Source of the DNA: Selenomonadaceae bacterium
Lineage (GTDB): Bacteria; Bacillota; Negativicutes; Selenomonadales; Selenomonadaceae
Assembly (NCBI GenBank): GCA_017535925.1
Contig: JAFXTD010000055.1
Coordinates: 62,001-126,000 of the forward strand
Direction: 5' to 3'
Length of the DNA stretch: 64,000 nt
The notes under the pieces are model-generated. The model had not been told where the DNA came from. It saw only the letters and a list, made by a program, of their open reading frames with translations, and made no database searches. The position numbers were made by a program, and so were the translations under genes. Below are positions 1 through 9,269 of the stretch, piece after piece; positions within the stretch are counted from its first letter, which is position 1; the number at the start of each line of letters is the position of its first letter.

Positions 1-539
1 GCCCGAACGTCGGCAGCGGCATCTGCAACGGTCGTGAGCTTGGCATTAATTTCGGGATTAATCTCGGCGATAATTGTTTCGAAGTCAAGCAGCAAAACAA
101 TTCGGTTGGGCATTTTGACGATACCTACGACGCGGCTTTGGTCGCCCACTTCCGGCGAAGGCTCCATGTCCTTCCAAGAAATGCGGTGAATGCGCGAAAC
201 ATTTTCCACCAAAAATCCGATATCGTAGTTGTTGATTTCCGTGACGATAATATTTTTCGCCTCGTCGCCGTTTGTCACGTTCAAGCAACGCGGAAGATTT
301 ACAAGCGGAATTGCTTTGCCGCGCAGAGTGAACAAGCCGTCAATGTAGGGATGAGCTTGCGGCATTGCGGTGACGGGCGTGCGCTGAATGACCTCGCGAA
401 CCTTTGCAACGTTTATCCCGTAATTCACGCCTCCTATACTGAACTCAACTATCTCAAATTCGTTTGTGCCTGTCTCAAGCAAAATTCCTTTTTTGTCGCC
501 GAGAGTTTCGGCTCCCTTGCGCACTTTATCTTTCGCCAT
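1..539 (-). CDS. cheV: Chemotaxis coupling protein CheV (C-terminus beyond window)
   Basis: The visible 179 residues form a CheW-like domain, which docks chemoreceptors to the CheA kinase at the inner face of the membrane. The N-terminus has a GVNYGINVAKVREV segment typical of CheV/CheW, followed by the PYIDGLFTLRGKAIPLVNL core and an NRIVLLLDFE strand. CheV carries a receiver domain after this part, which would lie left of base 1, so the CheV rather than CheW assignment rests on the N-terminal extension and sequence flavour. The ATG at 537-539 is preceded by GGAGGCGG. It follows the guanylate-kinase-like gene after 84 bases and may be its own unit. No other che operon genes are adjacent. Confidence 0.85.
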   Translation of the reverse strand, partial: MAKDKVRKGAETLGDKKGILLETGTNEFEIVEFSIGGVNYGINVAKVREVIQRTPVTAMPQAHPYIDGLFTLRGKAIPLVNLPRCLNVTNGDEAKNIIVTEINNYDIGFLVENVSRIHRISWKDMEPSPEVGDQSRVVGIVKMPNRIVLLLDFETIIAEINPEINAKLTTVADAAADVR

Positions 540-623
540 TAAATCCGCCTCCATTATCTTTGAGCCTTACAGCGCGATAAAATTTCGCCGTGAAAAATTT
601 TTATCCTTCAAACGCGGCTAAAT

Positions 624-1208
624 TCATTTGACAAGATTGTCGAAGTCGGCTTGCGGAACGAGCGTGACCAATCCCATTATCGCCAAAATTTGTTCAAGGG
701 CAATTCTCGCCGTCGAAGTATTTTTAACAACAAAGTCAACGTCGCGCCAATGATCGAATTCGCCCGTCTCGTCGGCGGTTTCCACGTAGTAGCGAATTTC
801 GTCGTTCGTGCAGCCGGCGCGGAGCATTCTGTCGACGAAGACTTCATCGTCAATCATGAGGAAAATCGTCACGAGGTCTTGATTGATAAATTTCTGCAAC
901 TGCTTAATGCCGGCAACGTCATGCATAAGCGCGATACTGACTTTGTGTCTTTGCCAAGCGTCGAGCACTTCCGATTTTCTCAAGCCGTAAGAGTTCGCCT
1001 GATAAACATTGTTGACGATAAATTTTTCCTGCTCGTATTTGTCGGCTTTGACGGTCTGATAAATTTTGCGCTTGTAGGCGTAGCGGTCGTCGAATACGCG
1101 GGTCGTGACTGTCGGGATATAGTGAACGCCCATTGACATGAGCTGCGTGACCATTGTCGACTTGCCGGAGGTGTGCGGACCGAGAAAAGCATAAATCTTA
1201 TTCGCCAT
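624..1208 (-). CDS. Guanylate-kinase-like P-loop protein
   Basis: A 194-residue cytoplasmic protein with a clear Walker A loop, GPHTSGKST, at residues 10-18, which is the position it has in guanylate kinase. The layout (P-loop, TRVFDDR segment, long helical middle, short C-terminal strand) is like the guanylate kinase fold, but residues that bind GMP in true Gmk are not obvious and the P-loop deviates from the usual GPSGVGKST. It is therefore more likely a relative of unknown substrate than the housekeeping enzyme. It starts with ATG after AAGGAGGT and lies 12 bases after the zinc-ribbon gene, in the same minus-strand series as the efflux genes. Confidence 0.6.
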   Translation of the reverse strand: MANKIYAFLGPHTSGKSTMVTQLMSMGVHYIPTVTTRVFDDRYAYKRKIYQTVKADKYEQEKFIVNNVYQANSYGLRKSEVLDAWQRHKVSIALMHDVAGIKQLQKFINQDLVTIFLMIDDEVFVDRMLRAGCTNDEIRYYVETADETGEFDHWRDVDFVVKNTSTARIALEQILAIMGLVTLVPQADFDNLVK

Positions 1209-1220
1209 ATCAATACCTCC

Positions 1221-1430
1221 TTAGCGTTTTTCTTTGGCGATAACGCGGACGGTGTCTTCGTCTTCATCGATTTCCGCGCCGCAACGAGGACAGCATTCAT
1301 ATTGCGTGCCGTCGGGCAGAGAGCGTTTGCCTTTGCATTTTTGGCAAAAAATCAGAGAGCAACGTTTGCACTCAAGAATTTCGCCAAAATCCTTGCGCCC
1401 GCATTTCGGACAGCTGTTGTAAGTCGCCAT
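1221..1430 (-). CDS. Small zinc-ribbon protein
   Basis: A 69-residue protein with four Cys-x-x-Cys pairs: C7/C10, C21/C24, C29/C32 and C47/C50 (with an extra C46). This pattern implies two zinc ribbons or treble-clef knuckles. The tail after residue 53 is acidic and then basic. Nothing else identifies its role. Such proteins usually bind nucleic acid or act as adaptors, but that is inference. It has a strong ribosome binding site (AAAGGAG) and lies 13 bases after the hypothetical gene upstream and 12 before the guanylate-kinase-like gene, so it is probably co-transcribed with both. Confidence 0.6.
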   Translation of the reverse strand: MATYNSCPKCGRKDFGEILECKRCSLIFCQKCKGKRSLPDGTQYECCPRCGAEIDEDEDTVRVIAKEKR

Positions 1431-1443
1431 AAAATTTCTCCTT

Positions 1444-1764
1444 TCAATAATGAGGATGTGCTTTGACGTATTCGACGGGGCGGCTCCAATCGACGTGAAC
1501 GCCCGTAGCTTCCCAGAGGCGTGTCAACGTCAGCTTTAAATTTTCCGCGCTCAAGTTCGGGTCGATTTGTTCCGTCGTGAAGTCCAAAAGAGTTTCGTGA
1601 GGAATTTTTATTTCGTGCGGCGTCGTCAAAAATTTTTCGGCAAGGGCTTTGCCTTCGTCGTCATCCAAAGTCACGATAACTTTCTTTGCAGCCTCGTCAT
1701 ATTCAACCCAGCCGAGCGAACCTTTGAAACTTATCGCGACGCTGAAATTTTCCAAGCCAATCAT
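1444..1764 (-). CDS. Conserved-looking hypothetical protein
   Basis: A 106-residue soluble, acidic protein that I do not recognise. It has no signal peptide, membrane segment or cysteine cluster. The N-terminal half looks like a short beta meander (VAISFKGSLGWVEYD, then KKVIVTLDDDEG), and the C-terminal half is helical, ending in a histidine- and tyrosine-rich tail. Its ATG overlaps the stop of the MATE gene by four bases (ATGA), with AGAGGAG in front, so it is translationally coupled to the exporter. That coupling is the only hint to its role. Confidence 0.6.
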   Translation of the reverse strand: MIGLENFSVAISFKGSLGWVEYDEAAKKVIVTLDDDEGKALAEKFLTTPHEIKIPHETLLDFTTEQIDPNLSAENLKLTLTRLWEATGVHVDWSRPVEYVKAHPHY

Positions 1765-3116
1765 CTCCTCTCAAAAAAAATTTTATTAAAAGACAAGTTC
1801 TTTGAGCGCAAGAACGAATGAATCAGCAGGAAGGCGACCGCTGCCTCCGCCAAGTCATTTGCGGAATAATTCAGCCCGACAAATTCTATCGGCAAATATT
1901 TCGGCAAGAACCAAATCAACGGAACCTGCACGACCAGCGGCAACAAGCTGATAACCACGTTGCGCCACTCGTCCTCCAAAGCCGCCATGATTCCGCTAAG
2001 CCACATGTGCAATCCGACAAACGGTTGCAAGAGGAACATCGTCCGCAAGAAGATTATCATTTCTTCGGTTATCGGCTCGTTTTCGACGATAAAGAAGCGC
2101 ATCATTTCCTCCGTGAAAATCATCAACACGACGTATATCACGAAGGACAAAACCATCGTCAGGAAAAATCCGTAACGCATGACGCGCAAATAATGGTGCT
2201 CCTTCTTCGCCGCGAAGAGTCGACTTATCAAAGGTTGAATGCCCGTATCCAAGCCGGTGAGCGGAAGGTAGACGAGCGTTAAAACTATGTTCGCGATTGT
2301 CGCCGCCGCCAACAAATGCGCCGCGTCGTAGCGCAAAAGCGTTGCGTTCAAAAAATATTCGATAAAGCACATCATCAACGTACTTATCGCGAAGCCGCCG
2401 CCGATTTTGACTTCCTGCCAAATGTAATCGAGACTGCTCAAGCTCCAAGAGGTTGAAAATTTTTGTCGCGAATATTTGAAATACCAAAAAGAAGTTGTCG
2501 TGCCTAAAAATTGTGCAAGCACGGTTGCAAACGCTGCGCCTTGCATGCCCCAACCGAAGACGATTATAAACAGCGCGTCCAAAATTATGTTCGCAAGTGA
2601 AGTCGAGCCGACCAGATAAAAGACATGCGAGGGCTTATCGATGCAGCGCATGAAAGCTCCCGTCAAGTAAACCGTCAGCAGGAAGGGCAAGCCGCAAAAA
2701 GAAATTCGCAGGAAAGAAATTGCCAAGTCGATTATGTGTTGTTCATCCGGATTGTCAGACAGAAACATAAGCAGCTGCTCGATAAAAATATTTCCGACGA
2801 CCGCAACGATTATTCCTATAACGAACGCGCAAACGTAATTGCTCCGCATGATTTTTTCGGCAAGAGGCTTTTTATTTTCACCGATAACTTGAGCGACAAC
2901 CGCCGAACCGCCGGTTTCAAAGAGGGTGCCCAATGCCATGAAAATCATCGTGACGGGATAAACCAAAGCCATTGCCTCCAAGCCTTCGGTGCCGACCCAG
3001 TTGCCGATAAAAAAGCCGTCAGTCGTCGTGTAGATACTCATTGCAACCAGCGCGGCGAAAGTCGACCCGCCGTACTTGATAATTTCGACAATGGTTGAAA
3101 AAAAATCCTCGCGCAT
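1761..3116 (-). CDS. MATE family multidrug exporter
   Basis: A 451-residue inner-membrane protein with about twelve hydrophobic segments in two similar halves, the MatE layout. Diagnostic stretches are the start (GGSTFAALVAMSIYTTTDGFFIGNWVG), the LFETGGSAVVAQVIGE segment after TM2, and the second-half LTGLDTGIQPLISRLFAAK. MATE proteins export cationic drugs or metabolites by Na+ or H+ antiport. The start follows the stop of the DUF2156-STAS gene by two bases, and its stop overlaps the next gene, so it sits inside an operon that also carries an RND pump. Its substrate cannot be read from sequence. Confidence 0.88.
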   Translation of the reverse strand: MREDFFSTIVEIIKYGGSTFAALVAMSIYTTTDGFFIGNWVGTEGLEAMALVYPVTMIFMALGTLFETGGSAVVAQVIGENKKPLAEKIMRSNYVCAFVIGIIVAVVGNIFIEQLLMFLSDNPDEQHIIDLAISFLRISFCGLPFLLTVYLTGAFMRCIDKPSHVFYLVGSTSLANIILDALFIIVFGWGMQGAAFATVLAQFLGTTTSFWYFKYSRQKFSTSWSLSSLDYIWQEVKIGGGFAISTLMMCFIEYFLNATLLRYDAAHLLAAATIANIVLTLVYLPLTGLDTGIQPLISRLFAAKKEHHYLRVMRYGFFLTMVLSFVIYVVLMIFTEEMMRFFIVENEPITEEMIIFLRTMFLLQPFVGLHMWLSGIMAALEDEWRNVVISLLPLVVQVPLIWFLPKYLPIEFVGLNYSANDLAEAAVAFLLIHSFLRSKNLSFNKIFFERR

Positions 3117-3118
3117 AA

Positions 3119-4342
3119 TTAAATGTTAGGCCTCCAAGTCAAGTTGAAAATTTGCGCAAAGCCCGTCATTTCCAAAACCTCGCGGACTTGTTCGCCTACA
3201 TTTTTAACCGTCATATCGCCGCCTTGCGCACGAATTTTTTTCATCGCGGCAATCAAAATTCTCAACCCCGACGACGAAATATATTCCAGACCGTTCAAGT
3301 CGAACGTAAGATTTTTCACGCCGTCCAAAGCCGATAAAATTTCGTTCTTGGCGAAGTTGGCAGAGTCGGTGTTGAGCTTGCCGGAAAGTTTCAGCGTCAA
3401 TTTTTCTCCGTCGCGCACGGAAGAAATTTTCACGTCATGAACGTTTTCGACGGGATTATAAACGACCATGAATTTTTTCAGCATGACAAGCGGATAGAGG
3501 TGTTCCTTGAAGAAGCGCAAATTTTCCTCGCCCACGTCGTCCATAATGTTTTCCGTCAAAATGCCGCGCTCCAAAGCTATCTTGGCTTCATACCAATAGG
3601 CAAATTGATTCGCGCCGGTAAAATTGTAATCGGTCTTCGCAAAGGGCGCGATTGAGTGCGTCTCGTCAATTTGTTCGTCCAAAAAATAGGCGACAATCTT
3701 TCCGTCCACGCGAATCACAGCGCCGAATAAATTTTTCAGCTCGTCCCAATGCTCAAGCGCGAACAAAAAATCTGAATTATCATTTTGAGCAAATTCGGTG
3801 TTTTCGACGCGGTCTTGAAGGTCTTTTTCCGCACCGATTTGAAAAGCCCTAAGCTCGTCAAAAATTTTCGGCGTTATCTCTTCAACCTCGTAGTTGTATT
3901 TTTTCTCAAAAGAGTTTTTGGCGTTGCGAATGCTTTTAAACTTTTTGCCGCTAAGATTTTCCATGTGGTCGAGGTACAAAATATAATCCCAGTAGTCGCG
4001 GTCGTCCTTAATCTCAATCGCCGAGCCGAGTTCGCGTTGCCAAAGCTTGACAAGATATTCCGGCACCAAATCAAAGACGGTACCCGCCGGCACATTTTTG
4101 GCGAAAACTTTCTGCCAATTAATTTCGTCCCAATCGCCGACCGGAGCTCCCCAAAATTCAGCATCGCCGACAGAAAATTTTTGCCAGCAAAGATTATCGA
4201 CGTAAGCACGCCGGACAACATACTTTTTCTTGGCAGCGAGAACCATCATCGGCGAGGCATTGGCAGGAATTTGAATGCACCGCTTGAGATATTCCGAATA
4301 GCGTTCGTTGTCCTCAAAGCCGAAATCCTGAAAATCAATCAT
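3119..4342 (-). CDS. DUF2156 (GNAT-like) and STAS domain fusion protein
   Basis: A 407-residue soluble protein with two parts. Residues 1 to about 300 match the DUF2156 family, the acyltransferase-like domain also found at the C-terminus of lysyl-phosphatidylglycerol synthases: note LSGKKFKSIRNAKNSFEKKY, then IRVDGKIVAYFLDEQ, and the late IMDDVGEENLRFFKEHLYP. Residues about 310-407 form a STAS domain of the anti-sigma-factor-antagonist type, with the phosphorylatable-serine motif LEYISSSGLRIL. The start overlaps the RND pump stop by eight bases, so it is coupled to efflux. The STAS part could make the enzyme respond to a partner switch; that is inference. I see no membrane segment. Confidence 0.75.
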   Translation of the reverse strand: MIDFQDFGFEDNERYSEYLKRCIQIPANASPMMVLAAKKKYVVRRAYVDNLCWQKFSVGDAEFWGAPVGDWDEINWQKVFAKNVPAGTVFDLVPEYLVKLWQRELGSAIEIKDDRDYWDYILYLDHMENLSGKKFKSIRNAKNSFEKKYNYEVEEITPKIFDELRAFQIGAEKDLQDRVENTEFAQNDNSDFLFALEHWDELKNLFGAVIRVDGKIVAYFLDEQIDETHSIAPFAKTDYNFTGANQFAYWYEAKIALERGILTENIMDDVGEENLRFFKEHLYPLVMLKKFMVVYNPVENVHDVKISSVRDGEKLTLKLSGKLNTDSANFAKNEILSALDGVKNLTFDLNGLEYISSSGLRILIAAMKKIRAQGGDMTVKNVGEQVREVLEMTGFAQIFNLTWRPNI

Positions 4343-7300
4343 TGTTTAAACTCCTTCCGAAATAAACTGCCGCGTACATGACGGGCAAAACCAACAAAGT
4401 TAAAACCGTTGCTATCAAAAGTCCGCCGGCGATTGCAACTGCCATAGGACCCCAAAAGACGCTCAACATCAACGGCAACATTCCGAGTATCGCCGCCGCC
4501 GCCGTCAACATTATCGGGCGGAAACGCAAGACAGCCGAATCGATTATCGCCGCGTGAGGATTTTCGCCCGCCGCCAAATGCTGTTGTATCTGGTCGATTA
4601 GGATAACCGAGTTGCGAATTATCATGCCCGACAACGCGATAACTCCCAGTTGCGCCACGAATCCCAACGGCTTTGCCAAAATTATCAGCGCGAAAATTAC
4701 TCCGATTAATCCGAGCGGCGCGGTCAACAGCGTCAAGAACATTGCTTTAATATCTTTGAGCTGAAACATCAACAGCGTCATGATTATGAAAACGACGAGC
4801 GGCAACATCGCCAATAAATGCCCCGTTGATTCGTCTGATTCTTCCAAATCGCCGCCCGGTTTGATTGAGTAGCCGAGCGGTAAATTTTTTTGCAAGTCTT
4901 CAGTCGCCTCCAATGCTTTTATCGCCGCGTCATTTGCAGTGCCCGATAAAATATTTGCCTGCACCGTGATTGTCGGTTTCAAGTCGCGCCGTTTAATCAA
5001 GCCGTATTCCGCGTCGTAAGAAATTTTTGCGATCTGCTCAAGAGGAACGTAACCTGCCTCGCCAAGATATATCGGCAAATTTTTCAGCGCGGCAAGATTA
5101 TTTCTGTCAGCCGCCGCCAATCTCAACTCAATGTCAATCGTCCTGTCGCCCGTGTAAAATTCCGCAACCTTCGCGCCCGTGATTTCGGTGTAAAGCATGG
5201 ACTTAACCGCTTGACTTGTCAAACCCAACGAACGCAATTTATCTTGGTCGAGGTCAATCTTCACGACTTTTGATTTTTCATTCCAATCAAGATTTATATC
5301 AACGGCGTTTTTATCTTGCGCGACGCGGGCGGCAACTTCTTCGGCGAGCGCGTGAACTTTTTCAACGTCGGTGCCGGAGACGCGAAGCATTATCGGATAA
5401 TCGGCGGGCGGCCCCGTCTGAATCAGTTGGATATTCGGGCGGACGAGCGGAAAATTTTCTTCCAGCTCACGACGAATTTTTTCTATCAAGATGTCGCGAT
5501 TGTCTTCCTTAGCCGTGATGACAAACTTTGCCATATTGTCTGCGTTGTTCTTCGGCGAAACGGTCAGCACGAAACGCGGCGTATCCTGCCCGACGTAGTA
5601 AGCATAATTTTCCAAGTTGTCGCGTTCGGTATCCAAAAATTTTGCAAAGCGTTCGGCTTCTGCTTGAGTCGCCGCCATTGAGGAACCTTCGGGCAACGTG
5701 AATTTTATCAAAACTTCGGGGCGAATCGACGGCGGGAAAAATTCTTGCTGAACAAAATCCGCCGCGAAGATTGTACCCGCGAACGTCACGATTGTCCCGC
5801 TCAACACCAAAATTTTATTCCGCAAAAAAATTTCCAGCACACGACGAAAAATTTTATAGAAGCGGCTTTGATAAAGTTCGCCTTCAGATTTTTTTTCGAC
5901 TTTGATAATGTAAGTTCCGAAAAGCGGCGCGACCATGACGGAAACTATCCAAGACAAAATCAGCGCGATTGATACGACCCAAAACATATCGCGGCAAAAT
6001 TCGCTGGCAATGCCTCTGGCGAACGCAACCGGGATAAAGCCCGCGCAGGTTATCAGCGTGCCGGTGAGCATCGGTTTTGCCGTGACGTTGAAAGCGTGAC
6101 AAGCCGCCTCGAATTTCGACAAGCCGCGTTCAAGTTGGACGCTCATCATTTCAACGGCGATAATCGCGTCGTCGACTAAAAGTCCCAGCGCGATTATCAA
6201 ACTTCCCAAAGAAACTTTGTGCAAGTCGATTCCGAGCGCGTACATGAAACAAAAAGTTCCCGTCAAAACCAGCGGTATGCAGCCCGCGACGACCATGCCC
6301 GTCCGCAAACCCAAACTTGCAAAGCTTACGCCCAAGACGATTACGATTGCCAAGATTAGAGTTTCGACGAATTCGCCGATTGATTCTTCGACGACTTGCG
6401 GTTGGTCGGAAACTTGCTGAAGTTCCAAGCCCAGCGGCAGTTCCGATTGAATTTGTTCAGCCATGCGGTCGAGGTCTTTGCCGAGCTTCAAAATATTTCC
6501 GCCGTCCTCCATTGCGATTGCGATTCCGATTGCGGGCTTGCCGTTAAAAAACATCTTCGGTTCGGGCGGCTCTGAAAATTTGCGCTCAACTTTTGCAATG
6601 TCCGCGAGCCGAAAAATTTTCCCGCCGGCGTTTATCGGCAGATTTTTAATTTCGTCAACGGCGTTAAAAATTCCCGTCACGCGCAAATAAACATTGTCGC
6701 TTGAGGTGTCAATCATGCCGGCGGGCGTCATTGCGTTCTGCGCGGCGAGCGTGTTTGAAATGACTTGCGGGCTTATGCCGAGTTCGGAAAGCTTCGCCTG
6801 CTCAATTTCAACGTAAACGATTTCGCTCTGTTCGCCGACAAGTTCAATCTTTTTAACGTCGTCAACACCGAGCATGAGGCGGCGAATATTTTCAGCGTGT
6901 TGGCGAAGTTCTTCGTAGGAAAAGCCGTCGCCCGTCAAAGCGTAAATCGAGCCGAAAACTTCATCATAAGTGTCATTGAAATAAATTCCCGTGACGCCTT
7001 CGGGCAAGTCGTCTTTAATATCCGCGCAGAAATTCCTCACGTCGCGCCACGTCGGACGAATTTCTTTGGTTAAAGGAATTTCGTTAAGCTCAATATAAAT
7101 TATCGTTTTGCCGGGACGAGTTTCGCTGCGAAGGTTGTCGAGGTTGGGAATGTCCTGCAATTTTTTTTCGAGCTTGTCGGTAACTTGCTCCTGCATTTCG
7201 TAAGCCGTCGCGCCCGGCCAATACGCGGCGATAATCATTTCACGAATCACAAATTTCGGATCTTCCATGCGCCCCAAGTTGAAGTAAGAAAAAATTCCTC

Positions 7301-7373
7301 CGACGAACGCAACAATGATAAAGTACCAGACGAGCGAGCGATTGTTCAAAGAAAGTTCCGTTAAATTTCTCAT
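4335..7373 (-). CDS. RND efflux pump permease (AcrB/MexB-like)
   Basis: A 1012-residue inner-membrane pump of the hydrophobe/amphiphile efflux family. It has one N-terminal membrane helix, two large periplasmic loops and two blocks of membrane helices. The proton-relay segment in TM4, LGLLVDDAIIAVEMM, retains the paired aspartates. The N-terminal WPGATAYEMQEQVTDKLEKK segment and the C-terminal GLIGVIFALI/IIRNSVILIDQIQ region are typical. It overlaps the adaptor gene upstream by four bases (ATGA). No TolC-like outer-membrane channel is found in this window, so the channel must be encoded elsewhere. The presence of this pump argues for a diderm cell. Confidence 0.93.
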   Translation of the reverse strand: MRNLTELSLNNRSLVWYFIIVAFVGGIFSYFNLGRMEDPKFVIREMIIAAYWPGATAYEMQEQVTDKLEKKLQDIPNLDNLRSETRPGKTIIYIELNEIPLTKEIRPTWRDVRNFCADIKDDLPEGVTGIYFNDTYDEVFGSIYALTGDGFSYEELRQHAENIRRLMLGVDDVKKIELVGEQSEIVYVEIEQAKLSELGISPQVISNTLAAQNAMTPAGMIDTSSDNVYLRVTGIFNAVDEIKNLPINAGGKIFRLADIAKVERKFSEPPEPKMFFNGKPAIGIAIAMEDGGNILKLGKDLDRMAEQIQSELPLGLELQQVSDQPQVVEESIGEFVETLILAIVIVLGVSFASLGLRTGMVVAGCIPLVLTGTFCFMYALGIDLHKVSLGSLIIALGLLVDDAIIAVEMMSVQLERGLSKFEAACHAFNVTAKPMLTGTLITCAGFIPVAFARGIASEFCRDMFWVVSIALILSWIVSVMVAPLFGTYIIKVEKKSEGELYQSRFYKIFRRVLEIFLRNKILVLSGTIVTFAGTIFAADFVQQEFFPPSIRPEVLIKFTLPEGSSMAATQAEAERFAKFLDTERDNLENYAYYVGQDTPRFVLTVSPKNNADNMAKFVITAKEDNRDILIEKIRRELEENFPLVRPNIQLIQTGPPADYPIMLRVSGTDVEKVHALAEEVAARVAQDKNAVDINLDWNEKSKVVKIDLDQDKLRSLGLTSQAVKSMLYTEITGAKVAEFYTGDRTIDIELRLAAADRNNLAALKNLPIYLGEAGYVPLEQIAKISYDAEYGLIKRRDLKPTITVQANILSGTANDAAIKALEATEDLQKNLPLGYSIKPGGDLEESDESTGHLLAMLPLVVFIIMTLLMFQLKDIKAMFLTLLTAPLGLIGVIFALIILAKPLGFVAQLGVIALSGMIIRNSVILIDQIQQHLAAGENPHAAIIDSAVLRFRPIMLTAAAAILGMLPLMLSVFWGPMAVAIAGGLLIATVLTLLVLPVMYAAVYFGRSLNND

Positions 7374-8422
7374 TGCTCACCCGTCCTGACTTCCTGCCCG
7401 TCGTGCAACTTTTGAACGCCGGCAACAACGACCGTATCGCCCGCCTTGAGCCCGCGAACTTGAACGTTATTATCGTCAAAGGCAGTGACTTCGATTTTTT
7501 TCAAGGAGACTTTGCCGCCTTCGACGAGCCAAACTTGCGCGGCGTCGCCCGTCTGATAAATCGCACTCAACGGAAGAATAATCGCGCCCGAAGAAACTTC
7601 CCGCATTGAAACGTTGGCGGTCATGCCGAGCCGAACGTTTGAACCTTCGGGCAGAGAAATTTTAACCGTGAACGTCCGCGAGGCAGAATCAGCCATCGGA
7701 GAAATTTCGCGGACGGTGCCGATAACGTTTTCATTGTTCGCCCAAAAATTTATCGAGACGCGTTGCCCGATTTGCACGGAGGAAATTTTGTTTTCGGGAA
7801 TGTTCACGACGACTTCAAATTCATTTGTCTGCACGAGCGTCAAGACACTTTGCCCCGCCGAAACGACTTGCCCGACTTCCGCTTGAACTTCCGAGATAAC
7901 ACCTTCGGCATTTGCGGTGAGCGTCGTGTAGTCGAGGGCGTTTTGACTTTGGCGGGCTTGAGCGACTGCGGCGTCGTAGGCTGCCTGCGCGGCTTCGAGT
8001 TGAGTTTTATATTGGTCAAGAACGACGGCGGCGATTGCGTCCTCTTTGAAAAGTTCGCTGTAGCGATTGAAATTGTTTTTGGCAAGTTGAAGTTGAGCGA
8101 GCGTCGAGGCAACTTGAGCCTCCGAGCCTCTTGATTGTTCGACAATATCTTTCGGGTCAAGCGTCATGAGAACTTCGCCCGAACGAACGAGCGAGCCGGC
8201 TTGAACGTCACGAGAAATAATTTTGCCGCCGACTTGAAAAGATAAATTTGTTTCGTAGCGACCTTTGACGACGCCCGAATAATTTTCTTCTTGCGCAACG
8301 TTTGAAAGATTGATTTGCCTGACTTTGACGAGCGGCGGCTTTGGCGATTGAATTTGTTCATCGCCGCAACCCGCAATAAAAAAACTTGCGACGAGCACTC
8401 CCGACAAAATTTTTTTCTTCAA
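7370..8422 (-). CDS. RND efflux periplasmic adaptor (lipoprotein)
   Basis: A 350-residue membrane fusion protein joining the pump to an outer-membrane channel. The N-terminus is a lipoprotein signal with lipobox IAGC (Cys19). Then come the barrel-sandwich half (LSFQVGGKIISRDVQAGSLV), a coiled-coil hairpin with many Gln/Ala residues, the second half (NAEGVISEVQAEVGQVV) and a beta-barrel domain (NVRLGMTANVSM). I place the start at the TTG at 8420-8422, because GGAGGG lies seven bases before it and the signal peptide begins there. An extended -10 promoter lies just upstream. It overlaps the pump gene by four bases. Confidence 0.9.
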   Translation of the reverse strand: MKKKILSGVLVASFFIAGCGDEQIQSPKPPLVKVRQINLSNVAQEENYSGVVKGRYETNLSFQVGGKIISRDVQAGSLVRSGEVLMTLDPKDIVEQSRGSEAQVASTLAQLQLAKNNFNRYSELFKEDAIAAVVLDQYKTQLEAAQAAYDAAVAQARQSQNALDYTTLTANAEGVISEVQAEVGQVVSAGQSVLTLVQTNEFEVVVNIPENKISSVQIGQRVSINFWANNENVIGTVREISPMADSASRTFTVKISLPEGSNVRLGMTANVSMREVSSGAIILPLSAIYQTGDAAQVWLVEGGKVSLKKIEVTAFDDNNVQVRGLKAGDTVVVAGVQKLHDGQEVRTGEQ

Positions 8423-8448
8423 TGAAGTACCCTCCAAAATTTTCTGTC

Positions 8449-8457
8449 ATTATAACA
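8449..8457 (-). promoter_or_regulatory. Extended -10 promoter of the efflux operon
   Basis: On the minus strand the sequence reads TGTTATAAT, an extended -10 (TGnTATAAT), about 27 bases before the TTG start of the adaptor gene. No good -35 is seen at the right distance, as expected for extended -10 promoters. It lies in the 40-base gap between pduX and the adaptor gene, so the efflux genes need not depend on the cobalamin genes upstream. Confidence 0.5.
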
Positions 8458-8462
8458 TTTGC

Positions 8463-9269
8463 TTAACGCATTTGTACAAAAAAATTTTCAGCGGCGAGGC
8501 GAGTCAACGTCATGAATTCCGGGAAGTCAAATTTTTTTCTGACGGCGGAAATTTTTTCTTCGACGAACGAATCCTCTTCACGAAAAAAAATTCCCGCGAC
8601 CGTTCCCGAATGCGCAACGTTGACGGCGAGGGCTCCCAAGTCTTTCGCAAAGTTCATGAGGTCTTCGAGGTTTTGCTTGAATAAAATTTTTTGATTGGCA
8701 AGCGCGGAATTTTTTATAAGCTCAAAATTAATTTCGTCGTCGAGCGCGAGAAATTCAAAATCACTGCGGCGATTGAGTTTGAGCGTATCGACTTCGCCGC
8801 CGTAATCGAAGACCGCAATTTGAAATTTTTCTTGCGCCCGAATTTTTTTCACGAGGCGACCTGTCAAAGGATTCATTGCGACGACGCCCGAATAAAAAAT
8901 TCCGTCGGTCGGTTCAATCTCCGCGCAGAGTTTGCCGAGTTCGACGGACGAAAAATTTTTTCCGAGAGACAACGCGACTGCTTGAGCGACTGCCGCCGTG
9001 TCCGCCGAAGAGGACGCCATGCCTTTGCCGCGAGGAAGTTGGGAAGTCAAACGCACGCCGAATTTAAAATCTTCTGCGCCGAAAATTTTCAAAACTTTGT
9101 CGAGCATTGCCAGCGATTTTGAGCCGAGACCAAAGACGCCCGCAAATTCATTCGAGACAACGACCGTCGAAAATTTTTCAATCGGGCAAGTTATCAGAAT
9201 CGGTTCGCCTCGAAAAAAACCTTGAGCCAATTCGCCGCAAGTCCCGCGCATTTTAACCGTAACTTTCAT
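8463..9269 (-). CDS. pduX: L-threonine kinase, GHMP family (PduX-like)
   Basis: A 268-residue GHMP kinase. The family phosphorylates L-threonine to O-phospho-L-threonine, the precursor of the aminopropanol linker of cobalamin. The N-terminus MRGTCGELAQGF and the ITCPIEKFSTV segment are typical of PduX, and the ATP-binding GHMP motif is QLPRGKGMASSSADT near residue 80. Its neighbour cobS belongs to the same pathway, which supports the call over other GHMP kinases. I start it at the ATG 9267-9269; the GGAGG lies 16 bases upstream, a long spacing. An out-of-register copy of the first codons lies upstream (9280-9393), so the start region has been rearranged. Confidence 0.8.
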   Translation of the reverse strand: MKVTVKMRGTCGELAQGFFRGEPILITCPIEKFSTVVVSNEFAGVFGLGSKSLAMLDKVLKIFGAEDFKFGVRLTSQLPRGKGMASSSADTAAVAQAVALSLGKNFSSVELGKLCAEIEPTDGIFYSGVVAMNPLTGRLVKKIRAQEKFQIAVFDYGGEVDTLKLNRRSDFEFLALDDEINFELIKNSALANQKILFKQNLEDLMNFAKDLGALAVNVAHSGTVAGIFFREEDSFVEEKISAVRKKFDFPEFMTLTRLAAENFFVQMR

